A stretch of DNA of 64,000 bases from Halioxenophilus aromaticivorans (lineage in GTDB: Bacteria; Pseudomonadota; Gammaproteobacteria; Pseudomonadales; Cellvibrionaceae). The notes below the pieces were generated by a model. It was given only the letters and a program-made list of their open reading frames with translations. It had not been told where the DNA came from and did no database searches. This document shows positions 50,194 through 57,946 of the stretch, piece by piece. The position numbers and the translations under genes were made by a program. Within the stretch, counting starts at the first letter, position 1; each line of letters opens with the position of its first letter. Where the stretch lies: NCBI RefSeq assembly GCF_042850945.1, contig NZ_AP031496.1, positions 5,394,001 to 5,458,000 on the forward strand, in the 5' to 3' direction.

Positions 50194-50437
50194 CAGATAA
50201 TTTATTACTGAACGAATGCATACCAGGATAAGCCTTATCCAACCGACTCGATTGGTTTAAGTTATTTCAATATTAATTAACCTAGCGAGGCTCGAAAGAC
50301 GTAAAATTTGAAGGTAAGAAACAACACTTGGGGGCAGCCAGCCTAGCGCATGCAAACAGCCGTTAAGAGCAAGCAACTACGGCTAGCTCGAGCATCCAGA
50401 AATTACTCAAAACACAACAAACAGGATAACACTCGGT

Positions 50438-50977
50438 ATGGAAGCCAATATTTATAAAACACCAGAGGCGGAATTAGCGCAGCAGGTCAAAACAGAAGAG
50501 ACTGATCTGGCCTCTAGGGGCAATAGATTTATCGCCGCCCTATTTGATTCTCTCATTATCTTCCCATTCACAGTATTACTCATGCGCTACACCGGCGTAT
50601 TTGAAGCCATGTCCTCTGGTAAAGAGCCTGCCCTCAAATCAACACTGATTTTAACACTCGCTTCGATCGCTATCTTTCTTGCAATCAACGGCTGGCTCCT
50701 ATTTAGAGACGGGCAAACCTTAGGCAAGAAGCTGTTTCGGGTTAAAATCGTTACCTTAGCCGGCAGCAAGGCCAGTGTTGCCGATTTAGCAAAGCGCTAT
50801 GGGTTTAGCTGGGCAATAGGCTACCTGCCCGTTATTGGCGTAATCGCCAGCTTGGTTAACGTTCTCTTTATATTTGGCAAAGAAAGGCGATGTCTGCACG
50901 ATTTTGTAGCCGGGACGAAAGTCATCGCTGTCAAAAAGCAAAAACACAGCCCAGAGGAAAATAAACAGTCCAAGTAA
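50438..50977 (+). CDS. RDD-family membrane protein
   Basis: 179 residues. RGNRFIAALFDSLIIFPF contains the Arg and Asp that name the family, the second helix carries WLLFRDGQTLGKKLFRVKIV with the conserved RDGQTxGK motif, and a third helix (GYLPVIGVIASLVNVLFIF) precedes RRCLHDFVAGTKVI. RDD proteins are inner-membrane proteins of poorly known role, some linked to ion transport. AGGATAAC precedes the ATG. A perfect palindrome GGATAA-GCC-TTATCC stands upstream at 50226-50240 in an otherwise featureless 244-base gap. Confidence 0.92.
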   Translation: MEANIYKTPEAELAQQVKTEETDLASRGNRFIAALFDSLIIFPFTVLLMRYTGVFEAMSSGKEPALKSTLILTLASIAIFLAINGWLLFRDGQTLGKKLFRVKIVTLAGSKASVADLAKRYGFSWAIGYLPVIGVIASLVNVLFIFGKERRCLHDFVAGTKVIAVKKQKHSPEENKQSK

Positions 50978-51047
50978 ACATCATCTAAAACGCGCCTAGA
51001 TGATTAGCCAAAGGCACGATAGCCACTCTTTGACCGGAGCACGCCGG

Positions 51048-51719
51048 ATGTTAAAAAGTGCCATCCCCCTAATATTGCTTTTCTCCGTCACCGTGCTGGC
51101 AGAGGAAAGCACCTGCTACGGCACCACAGCTAGTGGGCGGCTTATCGATGGCGTTGCACTGCCGGAATCTGGCGATAATTTCGTTGGTTATAGTTCATTG
51201 GCTCGTACTGCGGGCCGTACCTATGTGCACTCTAAGGTGCGCGACATTGTAGTAGCTGCCTATAAATCACTTAATAAAAACTTACCTGGCGTTGTCTTCA
51301 AGTACGCAGAAACCGGCTTTAAAAATGGTGGGCAATTCACACCCCATAAGACGCATCAAAATGGCCTTTCCGTGGACTTTATGGTTCCTGTGCGAAACGC
51401 TGCGGGCGAATCCGTGCATCTGCCGACGAATCCGATGAACAAGCTGGGGTACGACATAGAGTTTGACCAGGATGGTCGCTACCAGCAATTTACCATTGAT
51501 TACAACGCGTTAGCAGCACACATCGTAGCATTGCACAAAGCCTCTAAACACAGCGGTTATGATGTATGGCGGGTAATCTTTGATCCGCATCTTCAACCGA
51601 ATTTGATGCAAACAGCCCATGGCAACTACCTTGCCGAGCATATCCAATTTTCGGAACGGAGATCTTGGGTTAGGCACGACGAACATTACCACGTAGACTT
51701 TGCCATTCCCTGCCATTGA
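51048..51719 (+). CDS. Penicillin-insensitive murein endopeptidase (MepA-like)
   Basis: 223 residues with a signal peptide (MLKSAIPLILLFSVTVLA). The LAS-type zinc-peptidase motifs are present: HKTHQNGLSVDFMVP (His and Asp ligands) and DEHYHVDFAIPC near the C-terminus (catalytic and ligand His). It should cut peptide cross-links in peptidoglycan in the periplasm. GGAG lies eight bases before the ATG at 51048. Sequence outside the motifs differs from E. coli MepA, so the exact bond is uncertain. Its stop codon is 19 bases before the next start. Confidence 0.87.
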   Translation: MLKSAIPLILLFSVTVLAEESTCYGTTASGRLIDGVALPESGDNFVGYSSLARTAGRTYVHSKVRDIVVAAYKSLNKNLPGVVFKYAETGFKNGGQFTPHKTHQNGLSVDFMVPVRNAAGESVHLPTNPMNKLGYDIEFDQDGRYQQFTIDYNALAAHIVALHKASKHSGYDVWRVIFDPHLQPNLMQTAHGNYLAEHIQFSERRSWVRHDEHYHVDFAIPCH

Positions 51720-51738
51720 TTATCACAAGAGGCCAACT

Positions 51739-52332
51739 ATGGAGCCAACAGAACTGGGTTTAAAATACGATAAGATCGCCCAATGGTGGCACAACCAGCA
51801 CGACCAATCCGCCTACGGCGTGCCCCAGCTAAAACTGGCTTTAGGTTTCGCCTCCGCAGGCGGTAGCGCTTTGGACATAGGCTGCGGCGCCGGTGGTAGA
51901 TTGATTCGTTTAATGGAAGGCAAAGGCTTCTCGGTTACGGGCTTAGACATCTCCAAAGAGATGATTAATTTGGCCAAGATTAACCACCCACAACACCTAT
52001 TTATGCACCAGGACATCTGCCAATGGCAGACGGAAAAACGATATAATTTCATCCTAGCCTGGGACAGTCTTTTTCATCTACCGCTTGCTATGCAAAAGCC
52101 AGTATTACGCAAAATCAGCAATCTCTTAACCGACAACGGCGTATTAATTTATTCGTTTGGCAACGCTGTGGGTGAGCACACCGATCAATGGCACGAGGAT
52201 ACGTTTTATTACAGTTCAATTGGCATAAACGAGAACCTATCCGTATTAATGCAAATGGGCTTAACAATTATGCATGTGGAGCAGGATCAACTGCCAGAAA
52301 AGCATGTATTTGTCATTGCAAGCAAGCTTTAG
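51739..52332 (+). CDS. Class I SAM-dependent methyltransferase
   Basis: 197 residues. Motif I ALDIGCGAGGRLIRLM, acidic ligand VTGLDISKEMI and YNFILAWDSLFHLP define a small-molecule methyltransferase. The N-terminal YDKIAQWWHNQH is common in this subgroup. AGAGG precedes the ATG at 51739. Substrate unknown. Confidence 0.9.
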   Translation: MEPTELGLKYDKIAQWWHNQHDQSAYGVPQLKLALGFASAGGSALDIGCGAGGRLIRLMEGKGFSVTGLDISKEMINLAKINHPQHLFMHQDICQWQTEKRYNFILAWDSLFHLPLAMQKPVLRKISNLLTDNGVLIYSFGNAVGEHTDQWHEDTFYYSSIGINENLSVLMQMGLTIMHVEQDQLPEKHVFVIASKL

Positions 52333-52638
52333 GCTACTTTACGATACGGCTACACCAAGTATCCTAGTAGCCACTCCCAACCTAAACACCCTCCTCCAAA
52401 CGCCCGTCCCTAACAACCCTCCTCTGAAGCCCCTCTACCGAACCCCCGCAAAAGAATGTATCAAAAGAAGCGTAGCCAAGGAAACGCCACTACATAATAT
52501 AAACGTTAAATTCTTATCTAGGTGAGAACAATATCGACTACGAAAAGTTACCAATTTGCGGACTTCTACCGAGAAATATCTGTGATTACAGAGGAGAATA
52601 CGATCAGGATCATTAACTTAAAAAGAAAGGATGTAACC
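52333..52638 (+). other. Gene-free gap before the DUF2059 gene
   Basis: About 300 bases with a C-rich stretch (52375-52455) and no supported gene, terminator or 17-bp element. The promoter of the next gene should lie here. Confidence 0.35.
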
Positions 52639-53133
52639 ATGAGAAAAGCAGCCGCCATTGCATTGGGGCTATTACTAGCCGTAAATGTGCACGCCCAAGA
52701 CAGCAAACAAGAGAGCGTAGAAGCTCTATTAGAGGCATCGGACGCCGATGCTATGGTAGACACACTCTACAGCCAAATGAATCAAATGATTGAAGGCATG
52801 GGCCGACAGTTGGGCATAAAGCCAGATGAACAACCCATGTTTGATGCCTACATGAACAACGTATTTACGACTATGAAAGAAGACATGAGCTGGGCAAAAA
52901 TGAAAGGCCCTATGATTGAAATCTATTCTAAACACTACAGCGAGGAAGAAGTACAAGACATGCTCGCTTTTTATCAGTCAAAATCCGGCCAATCCATGGT
53001 TGCAAAGATGCCAGCCGTAATGGCGGATTCTATGCAAGTATCACAACAGCTGTTACAGGCATTTTTGCCAAAAGTTCAAGTAATGGCCCAAGAGCTACAG
53101 GTCCAACTGCAAAATCACCGGACCAAACAATAG
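52639..53133 (+). CDS. DUF2059-domain periplasmic protein
   Basis: 164 residues: signal peptide (MRKAAAIALGLLLAVNVHAQ) followed by a helical domain with IEIYSKHYSEEEVQDMLAFYQSKSGQSMVAKMP (core YSEEEVQDMLAFYQSKSGQ), the signature of DUF2059. Function unknown. AAAGGATGTAACC precedes the ATG at 52639, so upstream in-frame starts are not needed. Confidence 0.92.
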   Translation: MRKAAAIALGLLLAVNVHAQDSKQESVEALLEASDADAMVDTLYSQMNQMIEGMGRQLGIKPDEQPMFDAYMNNVFTTMKEDMSWAKMKGPMIEIYSKHYSEEEVQDMLAFYQSKSGQSMVAKMPAVMADSMQVSQQLLQAFLPKVQVMAQELQVQLQNHRTKQ

Positions 53134-53222
53134 CGCTAAGTAGTAACACTAAGCGACGGGGCTGGACAATACGGCCATTCCGCAAGACTAGCGAGCACCT
53201 TTAACGCCAGTGTTGCGGCCAC

Positions 53223-53257
53223 AGGCCCGTGGGAGTGGCCACTTCCACGGGCCTTTG
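53223..53257 (+). terminator. Probable terminator after the DUF2059 gene
   Basis: AGGCCCGTGG-gagtggccactt-CCACGGGCCTTT, a ten-pair stem with a short T tail, 90 bases after the stop codon. Confidence 0.7.
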
Positions 53258-53720
53258 TGTATCCATTATTACAATCTTTTCGCTTCTTACTTGCTAGCCT
53301 GATTGACTGCAATATCAAAATTATCAAACCTACCCAAAACAGAAGGCCAGCAACTTGCCAGCCAAGTTGTAGGTTACAACCGTAGTGAATAACAACACAC
53401 CGTTTTGTTGGCTTCCCGCCCTGGTGGCACTTTCCAGCATTCAGGCCGAAAAGACTGATCAAGCTGCGCTAACATTTCCACACTCAAAGCACTGAGTAGC
53501 CGATTCCTTCACAGGTTTGACATCTCCTTGCGCATATATCCCGTTTGGTTTACATGCTGAGCCCACCCTCATCGGCGGGCCGAATTTATTGCGGCCGAAG
53601 GTTTACTCAATTAGCCCACATAGGCAATATACACCAAGCTCAGCCCATGGCGCAGGTAAGACGCCTAGGCTGAAATAAAAGTAATTTACCTACTAAATCT
53701 ATTGCCATTCAGAGAAAACC
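53258..53720 (+). other. Gene-free region
   Basis: No supported gene in about 460 bases. A leftward open frame here crosses the terminator and has no ribosome site or motif. Possible promoter of the GFA gene near the right end. Confidence 0.35.
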
Positions 53721-54218
53721 ATGAACAAAGGTAAATGTGTGTGCGGCGACGTTACCTATGAGATAAACGAGCCAATAACGTCGTTGTACCAATGCCATTG
53801 CACAATGTGCCAACAACAAACCGGCTCCGCCTCACAAACAGGGGCTTTCGTTAATATCGATAAATTTAGGTGGTGCTCGGGGGAAGCAAGCATCACAACT
53901 TTTAGTAAGCCCACTGGCTACAGCTATTCGTTTTGTCGTTGTTGTGGTGCCACTGTGCCGAACATGTTCCGCTCTGGGGATTTATATTGGGTACCTGCGG
54001 GTGCCATCGCAGGCTTAGCCGGAGCAGAAATTAAAATCCATATTTTTGTCGCCAATAAGGCTGACTGGGATACCATCGGCGGCGATGGTGTACAGCACGA
54101 GGGTTTTTATCCCGTTTACGAAGATCAACAGGAATGCGAGCACGCCAGCGCGATAAACTCATCGTTTACCAGCTTTTCTGGCATTACCCAGCAACACAAA
54201 TCTAGGCAGTTATTTTGA
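53721..54218 (+). CDS. GFA-family (Mss4-like zinc) protein
   Basis: 165 residues. The zinc ligands of the GFA/Mss4-like fold are all visible: CVCGD near the start, CHCTMCQQQTG, and FCRCCGATVPN. The family includes glutathione-dependent formaldehyde-activating enzyme, but most members are of unknown activity. Its stop codon overlaps the TTG start of the pentapeptide-repeat gene, so the two are coupled. Confidence 0.92.
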   Translation: MNKGKCVCGDVTYEINEPITSLYQCHCTMCQQQTGSASQTGAFVNIDKFRWCSGEASITTFSKPTGYSYSFCRCCGATVPNMFRSGDLYWVPAGAIAGLAGAEIKIHIFVANKADWDTIGGDGVQHEGFYPVYEDQQECEHASAINSSFTSFSGITQQHKSRQLF

Positions 54219-54808
54219 ATATTAAGCACGATCAGAATTACCAATCCCAAACGTTCTCAGGGGAAGACTTCACTGGCCAGCGCTTGTCCGCTGTTGAGTT
54301 TAGCAATTGCACCTTCGATGGCTGTGATTTCTCTGACGCCATTTTCAGCCGCTGTATTTTCTCCGACTGCACTTTCCTTAAGTGCAACCTTAGCCTCGTC
54401 AAAATGGACTACAGCAAATTGGATGAGATTGCCTTCAAAGAATGCAAATTGGTTGGCGTTGATTGGGCCAAGGTAGCCTGGCCACGCCTTATACTAAACT
54501 CGCCGGTGGCGTTTCATGATTGCTTGCTGAGCGAGAGTTCTTTTTATGGGCTGGCCTTAAGCGATCTGGTTTTGGAAGGCTGCATTGCTCGTAATGTCGA
54601 TTTTAGAGAGGGTGACTTCAACGGAGCTAACTTTACCAACACGGATTTTTCCGGCGCAATGTTTGCCGAGACCAATCTATCCAAGGTGGATTTTTGTGGC
54701 GCCAGCGAATTTGATATCGATTTGTTCAGCAATAAGCTAAAGCAGGCCAAATTTGATCGTTTTGAAGCGGTGCGGCTATTGGGCAGTTTGGAAATTGAGC
54801 TAGTCTAA
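54215..54808 (+). CDS. Pentapeptide-repeat protein (Qnr/McbG-like shape)
   Basis: 197 residues made largely of A(D/N)LxX-type repeats: FSNCTFDGCDFSDAIFSRCIF and FREGDFNGANFTNTDFSGAMF (each here in pieces such as CDFSDAIFSRCIF). A break around LVGVDWAKVAWPRL splits the repeat helix in two, as in Qnr and McbG DNA mimics that protect gyrase. Gyrase protection is a structural analogy and not shown. The start is TTG, overlapping the GFA stop codon. Confidence 0.88.
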   Translation: MNIKHDQNYQSQTFSGEDFTGQRLSAVEFSNCTFDGCDFSDAIFSRCIFSDCTFLKCNLSLVKMDYSKLDEIAFKECKLVGVDWAKVAWPRLILNSPVAFHDCLLSESSFYGLALSDLVLEGCIARNVDFREGDFNGANFTNTDFSGAMFAETNLSKVDFCGASEFDIDLFSNKLKQAKFDRFEAVRLLGSLEIELV

Positions 54809-54967
54809 CATCCATCTTTTATCCGGTTTATTTCTAACGAATTAAGCACACCGCTTTCATTAAAGCTGGGTTAGTTTATGCTTGACGTTGTTAATCTAGC
54901 CACTGGTGCTGCAAGTCACCGCTCACACTCGATATCCCCGGCGGATTCGTACAAAGGGATTCACCCA

Positions 54968-55645
54968 ATGGAATTACACAGCGTCGTACCCTGGGGCAGA
55001 TCGTTTGCGGAGTACAAACGCATGTTCTGCCTAACCGAAGAGGACCTTAATAAATCCATTTTAGGCTGTGGTGATGGGCCGGCTTCGTTTAACGCCGAGC
55101 TGACTCAACAAGGCGGCAAGGTCACCTCTATAGACCCTGCCTACGCCTTCTCTGCGGATCAATTTTCACAGCGCATTAAGCTGGTGTATGACGAGATCAT
55201 GCCGCAAATGGCCAAAACAAAAGATAACTATGTGTGGGAAGATATCCCTTCTGTTGATGCGTTAGGAGAGATCAGGATGTCTGCCATGAATACCTTTTTG
55301 GCGGACTACGAAATCGGCAAACAAAAGGGGCGGTATTTGAATGCCGCCCTTCCCTCCCTGCCGTTTGATGAACATCAATTTGAGCTGGCGCTCTGCTCCC
55401 ACTACCTTTTTTTATACAGTGAGCAGGTCAACTTATTACAACATTTGGATGCACTGCGCGAGCTTACCCGCATCGCGAATGAAGTTAGAATTTATCCACT
55501 GGTTACGCTAAGCGGCGAGCCGTCGCCCTATATTGAACCGGTTATGGATTGGCTAGGGGCCAATAACCTCCGCAGTCAATTACGGCCCTGCCAGTATCAA
55601 TTCCAAAAAGGTGCCACACAAATGCTGGTTGCCGGCGTAGCCTAG
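54968..55645 (+). CDS. SAM-dependent methyltransferase-like protein
   Basis: 225 residues beginning MELHSVVPWGRSFAEYKRMF, a start shared by a family of methyltransferase-like proteins with ILGCGDGPASFN as motif I and FDEHQFELALCSHYLFLYS in place of motif II. AAAGGGATTCACCCA precedes the ATG at 54968; a 30-codon upstream extension is possible but lacks homology features. Substrate unknown. Confidence 0.82.
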   Translation: MELHSVVPWGRSFAEYKRMFCLTEEDLNKSILGCGDGPASFNAELTQQGGKVTSIDPAYAFSADQFSQRIKLVYDEIMPQMAKTKDNYVWEDIPSVDALGEIRMSAMNTFLADYEIGKQKGRYLNAALPSLPFDEHQFELALCSHYLFLYSEQVNLLQHLDALRELTRIANEVRIYPLVTLSGEPSPYIEPVMDWLGANNLRSQLRPCQYQFQKGATQMLVAGVA

Positions 55646-55796
55646 GTAACCCTTCCCAATCCTCCGAGGTATCACCCGGTTACCCCCAAGGTCGCGCTAT
55701 ATGCGACTTGTTACAGCGCACTTTTCAACCACTGCCACCCCCACCAAACTCCTGGCCACTGATTTGAATTTATTCACTCAAGCACAGGGAACCGTA

Positions 55797-57812
55797 ATGA
55801 AATTAACTAAAGTAATCAGCGCATTAGGTGCCGGAGTAGCCTTGGTGGCCAGCACTTTGGCCAACGCCGCAGGCCTAATGACACCAGCCAACAGCAACCT
55901 GCCAGAGCTGACGCTGCAAGAGCACCACGTTGCCGTCACCATTGACGACGGCTATGCCACTACAGAAATCGAGCAGACTTTTTTCAACCCAAACTCCGCC
56001 GAGTTGGAAGCTATTTACTCCTTTCCCGTACCTGAATCAGCGGCCGTGGGTGAATTTACCTACTGGATCGACGGCCAACCGGTTGTGGGGGAAGTGGTGG
56101 AGAAGACCCGCGCCAGAAAAATATACCAAGCGGAAAAGGCCGCAGGGCACAATACGGCCCTGGTAGAAAAGAACGCATTTAAAACCTTTGATATTAACGT
56201 TTACCCGGTCAGCCCCAACGCCGCGGTTAAGGTGAGGCTGGTCTATATTCAGCCGGCCCAGGTCGATACTGGTGTGGGCCGTTACGTGTATCCGCTGGAG
56301 GACGGCGGCGTTGATGAACAGGCGCAGTCGTTTTGGCAGCGCAACGAATCGGTCACCGAGGCGTTCAGCTTTACCATGACGTTTCGCTCCAGCTACCCCA
56401 TTGCTGCTCTACGCCTACCGAAGCACCCCAACGCCACCATCAATCAGCTATCGGAAAATGAATGGCGCGCGAGCCTGAGTAACCATAAAAATTCGGAAGC
56501 CGCTAATCCCGCCGCCAGTGTTATGGAACTCAACCAAGATATCGTTGCTTATTGGCGCCACCAAACAGGCCTACCGGGCAGTGTCGATTTAATTACCCAC
56601 AAACCAACCGCCAATGAGCCAGGCACATTTATGCTTACGCTTACCCCCGGTGATGATTTAGGTGCGGTCTCGGACGGAAAGGAATGGGTGTTTGTGCTGG
56701 ATATTTCCGGCTCCATGCAAGGTAAATACGCCACACTTGTGGAAGGAGTACGCCAAGGTTTGGGCAAGCTGCGCCAACAAGACCGCTTTAAAGTAGTGCT
56801 GTTCAATGAGCACGCGGTGGCGCTAACCCAAGGGTTTGTTGCTGTAACCCAGGAAAATACAGAGTCAACTTTGCAGCGATTAGAAACCTACCCCATTGGT
56901 GGCAGCACCAACTTATACGCGGGTTTGCAGCAGGGGCTGGCCAACATTGATGCCGACCGCCCGGCGGGCATTATCCTGGTAACCGATGGCGTAGCCAATG
57001 TGGGTAACACGGAGAAAAAAAGCTTTTTAGAGCTACTTGCAAAAAACGACGTGCGCCTGTTTACATTTATTATGGGTAATAGCGCCAATCGGCCTTTGCT
57101 AAAAGAAATGACCGAGGTATCCAACGGCTTTGCGCTGTCGGTTTCTAACTCAGACGATATTGTTGGTCACATAGCACTGGCTACTCAAAAACTCACCCAC
57201 CAGGCATTTCGTGATGTGCAGCTTTGCATTGAGGGCGGCCGGGTAAGAAATGTTACCCCTGAGCACATCGGTAGCCTGTACCGGGGGGAGCAACTTACTG
57301 TATTTGGCCACTACTGGCAGGCCGGCCCAGCAACGCTAACCTTAACCGCCAAGGTGGGTAGCGAGGAAAAAATCTACCGCACGGAAGTGATTTTTCCCGA
57401 GCAAAACCAACGCAACCCAGAAATAGAACGCCTGTGGGCCTTCGCTACTATTGAGCACCTACAAGCACAGATGGATTACTTTGGGGCTGATGACGATCAA
57501 CAACAGGCCATTACCGACATTGCCGTGGAATATGGCTTAGTGACCGATTACACCTCAATGATTGTAGTGCAGGAGCAAGTATTCCAAGCGCAAAATATAA
57601 ACCGAAACAACCAGCAACGAGTTGCCCAAGAGCAGCAAGCTCGGGCAAACCGAGCCCAACAGCCAGTACAGGATAACCGCATTGACAAGCAACAACCTAT
57701 GTTCCAATCACCAAGACCTTCCCTAGGTGGCGGCGGTGGCTCGGGTGCCCTAGGGCCGGTATTTTTGATGGCGTTGATGTTGCTGTTGTTGCGAACTCGC
57801 CGTGGCAGCTAG
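55797..57812 (+). CDS. VIT-VWA surface protein with GlyGly-CTERM-like tail
   Basis: 671 residues: signal peptide (MKLTKVISALGAGVALVASTLANA), VIT domain (about 35-165, with EAIYSFPVPESAAV and TARKIYQAEKAAG-like TRARKIYQAEKAAG), VWA domain (about 300-475) with a full MIDAS (DISGSMQG, GGSTNLYAGL, LVTDG). The C-terminus is GGGGGSGALGPVFLMAL, a hydrophobic helix and RTRRGS: the layout of a GlyGly-CTERM sorting signal recognised by rhombosortase. Related VIT-VWA proteins in marine bacteria carry a sortase motif; none is seen here. AGGGAACCGTA precedes the ATG. The protein probably acts in adhesion or protein interaction at the surface. Confidence 0.88.
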   Translation: MKLTKVISALGAGVALVASTLANAAGLMTPANSNLPELTLQEHHVAVTIDDGYATTEIEQTFFNPNSAELEAIYSFPVPESAAVGEFTYWIDGQPVVGEVVEKTRARKIYQAEKAAGHNTALVEKNAFKTFDINVYPVSPNAAVKVRLVYIQPAQVDTGVGRYVYPLEDGGVDEQAQSFWQRNESVTEAFSFTMTFRSSYPIAALRLPKHPNATINQLSENEWRASLSNHKNSEAANPAASVMELNQDIVAYWRHQTGLPGSVDLITHKPTANEPGTFMLTLTPGDDLGAVSDGKEWVFVLDISGSMQGKYATLVEGVRQGLGKLRQQDRFKVVLFNEHAVALTQGFVAVTQENTESTLQRLETYPIGGSTNLYAGLQQGLANIDADRPAGIILVTDGVANVGNTEKKSFLELLAKNDVRLFTFIMGNSANRPLLKEMTEVSNGFALSVSNSDDIVGHIALATQKLTHQAFRDVQLCIEGGRVRNVTPEHIGSLYRGEQLTVFGHYWQAGPATLTLTAKVGSEEKIYRTEVIFPEQNQRNPEIERLWAFATIEHLQAQMDYFGADDDQQQAITDIAVEYGLVTDYTSMIVVQEQVFQAQNINRNNQQRVAQEQQARANRAQQPVQDNRIDKQQPMFQSPRPSLGGGGGSGALGPVFLMALMLLLLRTRRGS

Positions 57813-57846
57813 ACCAAAGCAACTAGGCTAACATCGCTCAAAAAAT

Positions 57847-57885
57847 AAAAAGGCCCGCATCGACTAACCCGATGCGGGCCTTTTC
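57847..57885. terminator. Bidirectional terminator between convergent genes
   Basis: AAAAGGCCCGCATCG-actaacc-CGATGCGGGCCTTTTC: an 11-pair or longer stem with A and T runs on both sides. It serves the rightward VWA gene and can stop the leftward protease transcript. Confidence 0.92.
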
Positions 57886-57946
57886 TTTATAACCTCTAGT
57901 GTGATAACCCAAAGAGGTTGTTCAAGTTGCTAGTGGCTCATTTCTG

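Noticed and set aside
53136..53462. Leftward 108-codon frame after the DUF2059 gene
   Set aside because: It crosses a strong hairpin terminator, has no ribosome site and shows no protein-like pattern apart from one hydrophobic stretch.
45512..55645. Superintegron cassette array
   Set aside because: Orientation and small genes fit, but no paired attC-type core sites were found around the genes, no integrase gene is present, and several genes overlap or are coupled.
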